From assembly GCA_041694255.1 (NCBI GenBank), contig JASMTN010000010.1, forward strand, positions 34,770 to 98,769: 64,000 nt of DNA, given 5' to 3'. This DNA is from S009-33 sp041694255 (GTDB taxonomy: Bacteria > Patescibacteriota > Gracilibacteria > Absconditabacterales > Absconditicoccaceae). Shown here piece by piece: positions 32,588 to 45,473 of the stretch (position 1 is the first letter of the stretch; each line of letters begins with the position of its first letter). The translations under genes were made by a program, and so were the position numbers. The notes beneath the pieces are model-generated. The model did no database searches. It was not told the DNA's origin and was given only the letters and a program-made list of their open reading frames with translations.

Positions 32588-34495
32588 ATGACAAATGAAT
32601 TTTCAAAAGCATCTTTTTCTCAAGAAAACAATGCAAATTGATTGTGAGAAAGATTACTAAGTAAATTTAAAAAATCAAGTGATAATGAAACTAATGACAC
32701 TAAAAAAAACAAAGTAGTTAAAAAAAATATAAAAAATAATAATGGTTTTAAAATACTACCAAATGAAAAGCCTGTTAAAATAATGTCTTTAATGTGACTT
32801 GAGCAAGTTTGACAATGTTTAGTTATAGAATATGAAAATGATATGATTATAGTTGATGCAGGTATGGAATTTGCATCTGATGATGATACACTTTGAGCAG
32901 ACTATATAATACCAGATATAAGTTATGTAAAACAAAGAATACATAAGCTTAGATGAGTACTTCTTACTCATGGGCATTTAGATCATATATGAGCATTAAG
33001 AGATATATTACCAGAACTTGACCGGCCAATGGTTTACACTACTCCACTTACACTTTGAATAGTAAAAAGATCTTTTCAAAGTAAAGAACAAATGAATAAA
33101 ATAAACTATAAAATAATAAATCCTGATATTGATTTATTGAAACTTTGAGTATTTACAATAGAATTTGTTCATGTAAATCATAATATACCTGAGACAATGG
33201 CTATGTGAATACATACTCCAAAAGGTTTAATATTTAATACAGCCGATTTTAAGGTAGACTTTACACCAGCTATAGATAAACCAGCTGACCTTACTAAGAT
33301 TGCAAGAATAGGTAATGAGTGAGTTAAACTTTATATATGAGATAGTTTATGAGCTTGAAATAAATCAGTTCCTAAAAGTGAAAGAGAAATTTGAGATAAT
33401 TTAGAAAAAACGATTAAAAGTATAAATTGAAGAATAGTTATAGCTACATTTGCAAGTAATGTATGAAGAATAATACAACTTATAAATGCTGCAATAGAAA
33501 ACAATAGAGTTATTTTCTTAGCATGAAGAAGTATGTTAAATAATGTTGAGATCTGTCAAGAATTATGATATATAAATGTTCCAAGAGGAATGGTAAGAAG
33601 GCTTGATGATAGTATAGAGCAAATGCCAGATAATAGAACAATTGTTATATGTACATGAGCTCAATGAGAAGAGTTTTCAGCACTTGCTAGAATGGCAAGA
33701 TGAGAACATCCACAAATACAACTTAGAAAAGAAGATACAGTAATGATGAGTTCATCTATAATACCTTGAAATGAACTTCAAACAACAAACATGATAGATG
33801 AACTTGTTCAAAAAGATATAAATCTTATAACAAATAATGATATAGACATACATGCAAGTTGACATGGTTGAGAATTGGATCATAAATTATTCTTAAACCT
33901 TGTAAATGCAGAGTATGTTCTTCCTTATTATATGACTGCATCTCATAGATATACACATAAAAAACTTGCTACTGATATGTGATGGAATGAAGATAAAGTT
34001 CTTATGCCAAATGAAAATTGATCTATCCTTGAAATGTATGAAAATGGTATAAAAATATCTGATGAAAAAGTAAATTTACAAACTGTACTTATAGATGGTA
34101 AATGAAAATGACATTTATCTTGAGAATATGTAGTACAAGCTAGAAAAATAATGGCTCATGATGGTGTTCTTATGATAACTTATAAGATAGATACAAATTC
34201 AAAAGACATTATATGAAATATACAAATAGAATCTAGATGATTTGTATACTCAAGTGAGGTTAAAAAAGTACATACACTTATAGTAAACTTTGCAAGATCT
34301 GAATATAATAAAGCAATAAAGAATTTAACAAGAAGATGAATATCTGAAAAAGATATAAATGTAAAAGATGTTCTTAAAGACATAAAAAAAAGATTAGAAG
34401 ATTATACATCAGAACATATATGAAGAGTTCCTATGATAATTACTTCATTTGTCTATATTAACAGGTGAGAGAAAAAAGAGTTAGAAGAAAAATAA
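32588..34495 (+). CDS. rnj: Ribonuclease J
   Basis: A 635-residue metallo-beta-lactamase/beta-CASP RNase with 5'-3' exo- and endonuclease activity. A polar, Lys/Asn-rich N-terminal extension of about 60 residues precedes the core. The zinc motif LTHGHLDHIGAL begins at His128; VHVNHNIPE, FNTADFKVD, and the beta-CASP segment IVICTGAQGEE and HASGHGGELDHK follow. A CGG codon at 33023-33025 (ELD-X-PMVY) sits where relatives often have an aromatic residue. It is a single-gene unit with a strong terminator. With RNase Y it forms the expected decay pair. Confidence 0.96.
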
Positions 34496-34503
34496 ATATT
34501 TAT

Positions 34504-34528
34504 TCCCACTTAAGTGTGGGATTTTTTT
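34504..34528 (+). terminator. Intrinsic terminator of rnj
   Basis: TCCCAC and GTGGGA pair around a six-base loop, followed by seven Ts. Confidence 0.85.
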
Positions 34529-34543
34529 ATTAAATTTAAGTAT

Positions 34544-34612
34544 AAAAAAACTCTAGAATAACAATTATTATTCTAAAGCTTATTAAGAATCTTTAATTTC
34601 TAGAGTTTTTTT
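34544..34612. terminator. Bidirectional terminator between rnj and the large minus-strand gene
   Basis: ACTCTAGAA (34550-34558) and TTCTAGAGT (34598-34606) pair, with A-runs on the left and T-runs on the right, so either transcript would end in a T tract. The loop is 39 bases with smaller internal pairing. Confidence 0.65.
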
Positions 34613-34614
34613 AT

Positions 34615-37395
34615 TTATCTTACCAATATAAGTTTGAATCCAAATCATTTTCATTTTTTTATAAGTTGCTCTATAGATGGTACTATTTCATCTAACTTAT
34701 GTTTAAAATCTTCTAAATTTACTTCTTTTTCATCTAATTCTATAGTTTCATTTATTTTTATGATAACTTCTTTTTTATCTTCTTTTATATTAATATCTTC
34801 TATATAATTTCAACTTTCTAGCATATCAGGTGTAAATCATAGATACTTTGATATAGTTGCTGCATATATAGCTTCTTGAGTTTCTTCATTATATGTATTT
34901 ATATTTTCTATTACAGTTTCATTTATTATACTTGATCATCATTCTTTCTCTGATATAAACTGTAAAGTTCTTATAGCATCATTTGTATCTTCAATACCAT
35001 CTGCTGATACCATACCATAAGAAAGTGCAAGTATCCCAGCTCAAAGTCATATAGCTCATTTAGGTTTTTTAAGTATATCCAATGCTTTTTTGCTTATGTT
35101 TTTGCTATATCTTCAAGATATTTTTGCTCAAGTATATCATCATCTTATAGTATCAGCAATAGGTTGATAAGCAAGTTTTGCAATATTTAAACTCTTTGCT
35201 TGATACATATAAAGTCAATCAAGTCATAACCATATTGCAGTTCATGCATAAGTTGTAAGGTCTTTTTCTTTAGAATTAAAGAAAGTTATAGGTCATACTA
35301 TAGGAACAAGATAAGCAAATGCTTTTGTAACATCCTCTATTCATCAAGAATTTATAAGATCAGCTCAAAGTCATATAGCTGGTAAATTTCTAAAAAAGTA
35401 TTTTGCTACATCAGGAGAAGCTTTTGCTATTTCTCTAAGTTCATTTGCAAATCATTTAAGATCATTTACATCTCAAGTAAAATGAGCTAGACTATCAAGT
35501 TGTTTTATTCATCAAGTTTCTGCTGCAAAGTTAAATCTACCTTTCCATTTTTGATAAAATTTTGATAAATATCATCTATAAAATATTTCAGCATTTTTTT
35601 CTAAAGACTTTGATAATTTTGAAGTTGCTTCATCAAAAAAATTATTTTTAGAAAAAACTCATCATACTTTTCACTTCATACTTTCTATAATTTCTCTTCA
35701 TCATGTATTATCTATATTTGCTATTTGTCATTTAATGCTATCAACAAAGTTTGCTATATGTTTTGTATTAGCTTTATCAAATCAATCTATTTCTAAATTT
35801 TTAATAAGATTTTTAACTTCAGCATTATTTAGGTTTATTCAAGCTTCTTTGATAAGTTTTTTAAAATCTTCTAAGTTTTCTGCCCTTTGAAAAGCATAAG
35901 ATCATATAATTCATTGTCTATATTTATCAAAAGCTTCTTGTATACCTTGATATACTTTTCATTCTCTTCAAGAAAGAGTTTCTTCTATCTTAGATAAAGT
36001 TTTAAGTTGTTCATCTACTCAAGAATTTGTAAAAGCTTCTTTCATAGATTTTATAGAGCTTACTCAGTCTGAAGTGCTTGCAATAGCAGATACTCCATGA
36101 AAAGGTAAAGCAGCTATATTTTGAAGTAATTTTCATGGTCAAGAATTTAAAGCTCTATATACCATAACAAGCAACATTTCTTTGTTTTCTTTTGCAAGTT
36201 CACTATTTTCTACAAAATTGTATAATTCTTCCATACTCATTTCTCAAAAAGTAACTTTTACAAGATTTGGAAAAAATAATGCAGTATTTAATATCATTTT
36301 TCATCAAGCCTTAACAACTTCAAATCATATTTGTTTATAATCTATAAGTCCTTCATCAGCTAAGATAATTAACATTTCTAAAGATGCTTTTGAACCAAGT
36401 CATATAACATCTATCATCTCAGTTATATCCATTTTTTCAAAATCCATATTTTCAAGATTTTCTTTAACTTTTATACCATCATCTTTTATAGTATCATACC
36501 ATCTTGTTATAGCTTTATCCAACTTTTCTTCATCTTCTATTCACATTTTTTCACTAAGATAAGTTTTAATCTGTGGTAAAACTACTTCTTTAGCTTTTTC
36601 TTTACTTTCCATAGCTACTTCAGATTGTTCCAAGCCTTTCATAGTTGAAGTAAATCAAACTCACATTGTTGTTAAACTTTTAACATCTTCTGAAGATAAA
36701 TTAGAACTTTGAAGTTCTTTATAAACTTCTTTTACTTCATCTGGCACTCCCCAACCTAAATTAAGTAAAAAACTATATATAGGAACAAGTATATTATTTT
36801 TTAAAGTAGAAAATATATCTTTTATTTCTCAAAATCAATCATTTGAATTTTCTTGTTCTTCTTTTTTAAATAAAGGCAACATGGTTGTAGGAAGTGTTGA
36901 TAATATAGCTTTTGTCCAAGTAGGATATGATTGTCAAAGTTTTTCAACCTTTCAAGATATTTTTTCATATTTTTCTTTAAGTTCTTGTTCCTTTGATGAT
37001 AGATTTCTATTTACTCATACAGTCTGTCTAAGTTGATTTAAACTATTTTTTTCAGATCTTATTGTTTTAATACTTTCCCTAAGTGCAAGTAACTCTGCTT
37101 GTTCTAGTTGAGCATCTTCAAGCTCTATGAAAATTTTTCAAATAGTTTCTATATCTGTAAAGTCTAATGTTTCACTTGAAGTTTCAAGCTTATATAAAAT
37201 ATCTTTAAATTTGTCTTTAGAACTTTCAGGTATACTATCTTTAAGTTTATGAAGTCAATCATAAAAATTACTTTCTATTTCTTGAATTTCCTGATGAGAT
37301 AAACTTTTATTCTCTATTCATTGTTTAAGAAAATCAAGTTCATCTTGATATTCATTAAATAATTCTTTTTTATCCATTTGTTCTATATTGCTCAT
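34615..37395 (-). CDS. Large unknown protein with coiled coils and hydrophobic segments
   Basis: A 926-residue protein I do not recognise. Residues 1-160 are charged coiled coil (QEIQEIESNFYDGLHKLKDS). The region around 180-230 is more hydrophobic (FSTLKNNILVPIYSFLLNLG). Further hydrophobic or amphipathic stretches occur in the second half (AIGLGADLINSGG, FAYLVPIVGPITFF, KGAIGLGAGILALSYGM). There is no signal peptide. The last 120 residues are acidic, with a KEVIIKINETIELDEKEVNL segment. It is one of two neighbouring giant genes with a similar build. Function is unknown; surface, secretion or structural roles are possible. UGA glycines are frequent and uninterrupted, so the frame is real. Confidence 0.75.
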
Positions 37396-37425
37396 ATATA
37401 TTTTTTTATTTATAAACTAATTGTA

Positions 37426-37453
37426 ATTATAATAATATGCATTTTTTTGTCAA
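37426..37453 (-). promoter_or_regulatory. Promoter of the 926-residue protein gene
   Basis: On the minus strand: consensus TTGACA, a 16-bp spacer and consensus TATAAT, 30 bases before the ATG. Confidence 0.7.
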
Positions 37454-37456
37454 AAA

Positions 37457-40400
37457 TTATTCGCTTTCATAAAGTACTTTATATTCTTGAAACCATCTTT
37501 CTAAAAATCTTTTTAAATTATCTCACAATCAAGGTAAATAAGAAGCTTTCTCAATCCATTCAAGTGGCATTTGTTTTAAAAAATTTGCTAATTCTGTTTC
37601 ATGTAAACCCAAATCCTCTCAAAAAATATCATCAAAAGCATATATAGATCATACAAATCTATTTAATACACCATATCAAGCATAATTTAAAGCCATATCT
37701 TCCCAATCAACACTATCTAATATAGCTTCATCAAAACTAAATTCTGTTTCTCAAGTTTCAGCATTTATTTTAGTTCAAGAATCATAATAATCATATAAAC
37801 CACCTCACCAAGTTAATCCAGCAAAACCTCATGTTAAAGCTATATTTCAAAGTCATTTTCATACATTTCAAGCTTTAAAAATATTATAACTTTCTCATTT
37901 TACACTAGGATTTCAAGTAAATACAAATTTAGTTAATTTAATTGATATTTCTTTTTTGTCTCAAGAAAAAATAGATTTAAACTCTTTATTAAAAGTTTTT
38001 CATCATAATCAAAGTAGTTTACTTAATAATTTGCTTTTTTCTTTATTATCAAGCTTTTCAGGATTTAATTTTCAGGTTTTTATATCATCAGATAATCTTT
38101 TTTTATTTAACATTCTATTTAATGCACTTATTTGCTGTTTACTAACAACTTCTCAAGTATCTGTATATGTAGCAGTTTCAACTTTACCATCTTTTCAAAG
38201 TTTATACTCAATTTCCTTTCATTTGGAATTTATATATACTCAAGTTTTCCTTATTCATAATTTGTCAAAAAGTTTCTGTAAATTTTCATTAGACACTCAC
38301 ATTTTTTTAGATAACTTTATCATAGCATCTTCAACTTTTCATATTCATATTTTATCTAGCATAGAGTTAGCTTTGATAAGTTTTTTTCATCTTGCAGCTC
38401 ATTGAAGTCCAAAAAATGTTAATATAAGTCATAGTCAACCAAATATATTATCCCAGTATGACTTTTCCATAGTATAATTTTTATCTATAAATCACATTTC
38501 TTTAAGTATTGTTATAACTCATTCTTCATCTCAAATTAAGTCAGCTATATCACTTGGTACTGCAGCTGTTGATCATATATATGGAACAACACTAAAAAGA
38601 ACATAACCTATATAATAAGCTTGAGCTTCATTTTGTATTTCTATATCTTCTTTAGAAAGTAATGTTTGTCATTCTATTTTAGGCACACTAGATAAAAGTT
38701 CTGAATCTTTTGAAGATATATCAAATATATCCCAATTATTTGTATTTGCATCCCATATTTCAAAACTTGTAAATGTTTTATCAAATTTTCAATTTTTTAA
38801 TATATTAGATTGAAACATATCTTCTATTTCTTTCATTTTTCAATCAAAATCATAGACTCTATTTTCTCTAAATGAACCTTTTGTATTTTTATTTTTCATA
38901 TAAAAAACTGCACTAGGAAGTATTTTATTATCTATTTCTTCAAATAATTTTTTCATTTTAGCATCTATTATCCATCTTTGATTTTGTATTTCTTTTGATC
39001 TATATTTTTCATCAAAATCTCATTCTTCTATATGTTCATCAACAAAAACTATTCTTTCATCTATAATAGAAGATAATTCTAAAGTTCTTCTTTTTATAGA
39101 TTTTTTTATTTTATCTTTATATTTAAAATCACTTAGATTTTGTTCAATATAATCCTTATAAGTTCTTAAATATTTCAATATATCAAGATCTAAATCATTT
39201 GTTGTTAATTTTTCATTCAAAAAAAGTATTTCTTTATTATCTAAACTAAAATAAGATATAACTTCTTGTTTTTCTTTTGGTATTATTTCTTGTTCTTCTA
39301 AATTATCTGCATTTTCTTGTCAATTTGACTCTGTTTCTGAAACTAATTCTTCTTGTTGTAAAGATTCTTCTGGTTCTTGTTCTTCTTGTAATTTTGTTTC
39401 TGAAATATTTCAATTTCAGGTAAATTGTCACTGTTCTCCTTGTTCTAATAAATATTGGTAATCTAAAAAAAATCTATTTAAAGTTTTATTTGAATTAAAA
39501 TCTTTTTCTTTAATTCAGATTGTATTTAATCAATTTGAAAATAATAAAGAAACATAGTTTTCTCACATTCATTTTAAAATTTGTTTCCTCCAGTCATTAT
39601 CTTTTAAACTATCTATATATTTTTTAGCATCAAATATTAATTGTCAATTTTTTTCTTTCATAAAAACATTAATATCTTTTAATTTGCTATCTCAAAGCAT
39701 CATATTTACAAATGTTGTGTTTCCCATTTGTTCCCTATAAGACTCATTATGCTTACCAAAATCTATTCACTTTTGTGAAGTTTTTTTAACTTTATCAGAT
39801 ATTTCATTAAATCAACCATTTAAAAGCTTATCTCAAATAGATAAAAGTCATTCTCAAGTTGTAACTTGTGCTCAAAACTCAGCTCATACAAGTCACAATA
39901 ATCATTTCCATCAAGTTTTTTGAAAAAATTTAAATATACCATAGATAGCTCATATTCAAAGTCATATTCATCATAATCATTTCCAAAAATCTTTTTGTCA
40001 ATCTTTCATATTTGTTTTATCAGCTGTTGAATCAATAAGTTCATTTAAAACTCAAAGTAATCAAGCTTCTTGAAAAGTTTTATGAGTAGTTGCTGGAAAT
40101 TCTCATTTAATCTGCCTATATTTATTTATACTTTCTAAAATTCAAGTTTTGAATTCTATTAGATCTTCATTAAAAGCTTTATATAAAGTTGGTCAAAGTA
40201 CATTTAAATTATTTTTTTTAGTTTGTTTATCCATAGCAAAAAGATATGAAGAAAATGCATTACAACCAACTTTATCATTACTTCATTTACAATTTACACT
40301 ATAACCTCTTACTTTATCTGAAGATGTATAATTATAATAAAAATCTTCTGCAAATTTATCATCTATGATAACCTGATTTTTAATTGTATATTGTATCTTT

Positions 40401-40924
40401 TCTTTTCATACTAGAGAAATTAACTCATCACCTTGTTCTTTAGATGATAATTTTTTAAGTACATTAAAAATTACTTTTTCATATATATTTATATCTATTG
40501 TATCTTTTTCTTTTAATTTTTCTAAAAGAATTTTATTTTGTTCAAAATTATTTGACTCACCCCTTTCTAATATATTTTTTTCTATTTTTTCCCTAAAATT
40601 AGAATCTACATTATTATATAATCAAAGTATTGTATTTATATTATATGAAGAAATATGCATTATTACATGCTCCCTTGATGTTTCTGTTTGGGGTGTATTT
40701 GGCATACTTTCTACTTGTTCTTGTTGAACTTGTATATTTTTATGTATAGATTCTATAATTTCAAAATCCTCTTGAGATATTTCAATTCAATTAAAATAAA
40801 AAACTCATTCAATTTCTTTAAGATTATTAGTATCCATTATTTTTTCACTTCATACTTTTTCTTCAAGTGCAGCTAGTTGCTCTTGAGTCAAATTATCTTT
40901 TTTAATTTCAAAGCCTTCAACCAT
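37457..40924 (-). CDS. Giant unknown membrane-associated protein
   Basis: A 1155-residue protein, the largest in the window, with no recognised domain. The N-terminal 300 residues are polar and helical. A Gly-rich hydrophobic stretch near residues 320-380 (KGLGGIGLGIGAIYGIFKFF) could insert in a membrane. A Gln/Glu-rich linker (KLQEEQEPEESLQQEELV) follows near residue 510. Later hydrophobic segments include AYYIGYVLFSVVPYIGSTAA, NIFGGLGLILTFFGLQGAA and LGNIALTGGFAGLTWGG. The C-terminus is Trp/aromatic-rich. It has its own consensus promoter and lies between the other large gene and an M23 peptidase, all on the minus strand. I infer a cell-envelope role from context only. Confidence 0.72.
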
Positions 40925-40963
40925 TAATATGTTTTTATATGTAATAAATATATTATAATTTAT

Positions 40964-40991
40964 ATAATACATAAAAGACTTTTTTTGTCAA
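40964..40991 (-). promoter_or_regulatory. Promoter of the 1155-residue protein gene
   Basis: On the minus strand: TTGACA, a 16-bp spacer and TATTAT, 39 bases before the ATG. Confidence 0.65.
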
Positions 40992-41000
40992 ATTTCAAAA

Positions 41001-42950
41001 CTATCCTTTATATTTTTCCAATAAGAAATTTAATAAATATAATGCTTCTTGAGTTTTAATATTTTTATCTGGTTGGAAATACCTTTCAAACTTATCTTTC
41101 CAAGCAAATCATAATTTATCAAGATACTTAACTTGATTTTGAAAATCATTATCTAAAGATCTTATATCTATATAATCTGTATTATAATTTGAATAGTCTT
41201 TTATACTTATTCATAAAATATCAAACATTTTTTCTATGAACTCTTTCCTTGTTATTTTTTTTCTTTTATCAATATAAGATGAATCTATATTAGTTTTTTG
41301 TCAAAAATATAAAAGAAAATTTCTAAACATATATTTTAATTCTGATTGATTAAGATCTCTTTCATTCCATATATGACCATTATTTAAAAGTCATAGACAT
41401 AATCAGTTATTACAAGCATTTTTTATGACAGTTTCATATTCCCTATTATTATGTACAAGATCTATATCATTAAAATATATATTTCTACTTTCTGTAATCA
41501 CATTCCCTTTCATATCTTTTACATATATCTTTCAAGTTCATTTTCTTTGTCAAACATACTTAAAAACGAGTAATCAAGCTATTGTATCTTTATAAGAAAA
41601 ATTAAAATTATCATACATATTATAAGCATTACATTCAAAACTATTAAGTTTATTTATATTTGTAGGTGCTTTACAAAGTTTCATATTATCAGCAGATAGA
41701 TTATAAGTTCAACCAAAAGGAACTTTTATAATCTTAATATAACCATCATCTTGAAATAAGTTAATACCCCAGGAACTATCTCAAACATACTTTCTACCTG
41801 GTAAAGTTATCATCTCACCATGTGCAGGCATTACATAAGATCATTTCTTAACTATCCTTATTGTCTTTTGTGAAATATTATAGTCTCAAAGTTTTATTGT
41901 AAAAAAAGTAACTCAAGTTTTTTTTGTTTTAAAAGATATTTTTCTTGTACCATTTAAAACTTTTAAAGTTCTAGGAGATACAGCAGAAAAATAATCTTCA
42001 TCATATACTATCTTTAAATCTCAAGGAAGTATATCACGATAGTCTCTTAATCTCCAGTCTTTTAATGATATTGTAAAATGGCCATATTCTCAAAGTTCAT
42101 ATACTCAAGATTTTTCAAATTTAAAACTAAATTCATGTAATCTTAGAAAATCTTCTATCATCTCTCTTCTTATCTCTTCACGAGTTTTCATTCATTCTCT
42201 TTGTATCCTTTCTTCTTCTTTTTGTTTTTCTGGTATATCATGCATTTCAAAATCTATACTAGCACCATTGTTTGCTAGAAACTCTAAAGGATCTATAGTG
42301 TTTTTTATAACTGATGATAAACACGATTTTCAATTTACTATAGAAAAAATATCTTGTCATTTTCAACAATTTCTAAACCAAAAAGGGTGATTTCATATAC
42401 TTTGATTTTTATCAATCTGAAAATGTAGATGGTTTCAAGTACTATTTCAAGTACTTCATACTTCTCATATTTTAGTTCATTCTTCTATATTAACTCAATT
42501 ACTTACTGATATTCTACTTAAATGAGCATAACTTGAATATATATATTTTCAATTTACTTTATGTTGAATGACTACAACTTTTCACCGTCAATTTTGATAT
42601 CATACAAAAACCACCTTACCATCTCATATAGTATATACAGGAGTTCATTTACTTGTTGCAATATCAGTTCAAAGGTGTGTTCATTGCATCTTATCCCATC
42701 AGTACTTATAAGTTGCTGTCCACAACATAGTATATATCCTACGATAATAAAGATCATCTACTTTAGTTTTATATTCAGATGGTGTAAGTTTTGGCAATGT
42801 TATCTTACAATCACTTCATAAATTTGACCATAGATCAAATTTACACTTTGCAGTTGGCTTACTAAGTTCTTTTATTGGATAAGACCAGCCTTGTGATGTT
42901 CAGGCTATAAAGAGAAAAAATGTAATTATAATAAGTATATATTTTAGCAT
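41001..42950 (-). CDS. Secreted M23 (LytM-type) peptidase with SLH-like C-terminus
   Basis: A 649-residue exported protein. Residues 1-23 are a signal peptide (YILIIITFFLFIAGTSQGWS). The M23 zinc peptidase domain has THLGTD (His92, Asp96), TPVYTIGDGKVVFVG, YAHLS and the HLHFQ motif (His174, His176). It would cut peptide cross-links of peptidoglycan. A beta-rich middle (about 260-480) follows. The last 90 residues resemble an S-layer homology repeat (KKITRKEFIEKMFDILGIS, then FQPDKNIKTQEALYLL). A CGG codon at 42585-42587 falls in the QNG-X-GKVVVI loop, where relatives have Trp or Tyr. It could be self-lytic or act on a host cell wall. Confidence 0.88.
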
Positions 42951-42976
42951 AATATAATATTTGGTAAATAAAAATT

Positions 42977-43004
42977 ATTATACAAAATACTTAAAACTTT
43001 TCAA
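42977..43004 (-). promoter_or_regulatory. Promoter of the M23 peptidase gene
   Basis: On the minus strand: TTGAAA, a 16-bp spacer and TATAAT, 26 bases before the ATG. Confidence 0.65.
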
Positions 43005-43046
43005 TTATAAAGTCTTAAAAAAATATAATTTGAAAATGAAATATTT

Positions 43047-43781
43047 TTATTTATGAAAATCATAAATTTGAAATTCTCATTTGTTATTTTCTAATATAGC
43101 AGTACAAGATTCAACAAAATCACCACAATTAAGGTATTCTATATTTTCTATATTTTTTTTCTCAGCCTTATGTATATGTCAGCATATAACACCATCATAT
43201 CATTCATTTTTAGCATATTTTGATAAAATTCATTCAAAATCAGACATAAAATTTATAGATCTTTTAACTTTATTTTTAACAAATTTAGAAAAAGTTAATT
43301 TCTTTTTAATCTTTAAAATATCAAATAACCTATTAAAAATAAAATTTATGTGTAATAACATTTCATATAAGAATGCTCAAAACTTAGGTATCCAAGAAGT
43401 GCTTGCTATAAATCAATCAAAAAAATCTCAATGTGTAATAAGATATTTTTTTCAATTTATTCAAGTATATGAAAATTCATCTATAACTTCTATATTATCT
43501 CAAAGTTTAAATGGTGTAAATTGCCTTAAAAATTCATCATGATTTCAAGTTATAATATATACCTTTGTTCATCTTCTAGCTTTTTCAAAAATTTCTTGTA
43601 TAATTCTAGAATGAGATTCAGACCATCTAATTTTTCTTTTCATAGACCGTCCATCTATTATATCTCAAACTAAAAAAAGATTATTGCTATTATATTTTTT
43701 TAAAAATTTTAATAATATATCAGCTTGAACAAATTTAGTTCAAAGATGTATATCTGATATAAATATACTTTTATACTTCAT
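43047..43781 (-). CDS. Calcineurin-like phosphoesterase, LpxH-type (COG2908-like)
   Basis: A 244-residue metallophosphoesterase. The motifs are in order: ISDIHLG, VGDIIDG, ITGNHDE, LITHGD and a GHIH-type CGHIHKAE. The closest pattern is the UDP-2,3-diacylglucosamine diphosphatase-like group, in which GDIIDGW is followed by a K/R-rich helix and an SH motif. Here the Trp position is a CGG codon (43647-43649), strong evidence that CGG means Trp. With no other lipid A genes seen, the substrate may be a different lipid-linked pyrophosphate. It ends the ABC transporter gene run on the minus strand. Confidence 0.82.
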
Positions 43782-43801
43782 TGAAATTATTTATTAATAA
43801 A

Positions 43802-44539
43802 TTAATTAATTTCTATATCTTCAGTGTCTTTTTTTATTTTTTCAACAAAAAAATCTTCCAAGTTTCAATACACTTCCTTAATATTTCAATCATATATTAT
43901 TTTTCATTTATTAATTATAGCAAAATTATCTGCTAATTCTTGAACATCAGAAAGTATATGAGTATTAAAAAACACAGTAGTTCATTCTTTTTTAAGTTCT
44001 TTTATAATATTTTTAACTAAATTTCTTCATAAAGGATCAAGTCAGCTCATAGGCTCATCAAAAAAAACAAGCTCAGGTTCATGTATTATACTTGCTCATA
44101 TACCAAGTCTTTGCTTCATTCATTTACTATAAGTTTTGATGTATTTATTACCAGCAAATTCTAATCATACTTTTTTAAGGATATTAGGTACTTTTTCTTT
44201 AAGTTCTTTACTTGAAAGTTGTGATAAACTTCACATAAAGTGCAAAAACTCACTTCAAGTTAGATGTTCATAATAATAAGCTTGTTCTGGTGCAAATCAT
44301 ATTTTACTTAAAATATCTCTATTGTCTTTAAGTTTTTCTCAAAAAAGATAAACTTCTCATTCACTTGGTTTTATAAAATCTAATATTGTTTTTACAGTAG
44401 TTGTTTTTCAAGCACCATTTGGTCATATAAATCAAAAAACTTCTCAAGAATCAACACTTAAATCAACTCATTTTAGAACTTCTGTTTTTTTAAAGTGTAG
44501 TTTAAAAGTTTTTTTTAAATTTTTTACTTCAAGTACCAT
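43802..44539 (-). CDS. ABC transporter ATP-binding protein
   Basis: A 245-residue ATPase subunit of a CcmA/NatA-like ABC-2 exporter. Walker A is GPNGAGKTTTVKTIL, the signature region is YSKGMKQRLGIGASI, Walker B is ELVFFDEPMSGLDP, and FFNTHILSDVQELAD holds the switch His. It lies between the permease and the phosphoesterase on the same strand, with gaps of 33 and 20 bases, so the three form an operon. The substrate is unknown. Confidence 0.93.
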
Positions 44540-44572
44540 TTAGACTAAAGATTAAAGATTAAAGAGGAAATA

Positions 44573-45352
44573 TTAGAATTCTTTTTTTCTAAATATAATA
44601 GATGAAAGAACAAGTAATACAAATATATACACAAAAGCTCAAGCTATCAATGATAACATAAAGTGAGTATCTGTATAATTGCTAAGATATGGTGATAAAA
44701 AATATTCTTTCATACTCAAATCATGAAAATTAGGTAATATATAATATATAAATTGCATAATATATTCCATAAAAGGATTTATATCTTCATTAGATTTTCT
44801 CATCTTAGTAAAAAACAACATAAATGCACTAGCATGAGATACAAAGTATATAAAAAGTGATGAAAGTAAAGAAAGGAATGGAGATACTAAGGTTGAAAAA
44901 AATATTAAAAATGAAAGAACTACAAGTATCTTTACATAAGAAAGCAATATTGCTTGAAAATAATATATTTCAACTGGTATATTATGCAATATTAAAGCTC
45001 ACAAAAAACCTAAACTAAGTATAAAATAAACAAAAAATATTATAATAGAAAATCATAAAAACTTTCAAATTATAAAATAATATTTATGTTTTATCTTAGA
45101 AAGTATAAGTAAAACTGTCTTTTTTGAAAACTCATTATAAAGTAAATATGCTCATAAAAACAAAGTTAATATAAGAGCAAATACTTCTATAATAGTTAAA
45201 GAAAAATCTATAATAGCTTTATTTCACTGATTTATAGTAAGTGTATCTAGTATATATGAAGAAAATATTAAAATTATAGCAATAAATATTCATATATAAA
45301 GAACTTTCAATCTCATAAACTCTATTATTGTGTTTTTAATAATATTTAGCAT
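44573..45352 (-). CDS. ABC-2 type transporter permease
   Basis: A 259-residue integral membrane protein with about six hydrophobic helices. It starts MLNIIKNTIIEFMRLKVLY, a typical amphipathic entry of ABC-2 permeases, followed by a helix pair and LLYNEFSKKTVLLILSKI, the coupling segment. The periplasmic loop near residues 200-225 is aromatic. It pairs with the ATPase encoded 33 bases downstream. Confidence 0.8.
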
Positions 45353-45473
45353 TTTTTTCTTAAGTTAATTAAATATTAAACTATTATATAATTATTTTAT
45401 TTAATTTTTCCATGGATTTTTTAAACAAATCAATTATAGTAAGCTAAAATTTAATATTAAATAAAAAAATATT

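Noticed and set aside
37956..38405. A 149-codon plus-strand open frame
   Set aside because: It lies inside the 1155-residue minus-strand gene and is Ser/Phe-rich, as antisense of Lys/Gly/Glu-rich coding usually is.
43081..43542. A 153-codon plus-strand open frame
   Set aside because: It is antisense to the phosphoesterase, whose metal motifs are complete on the minus strand.
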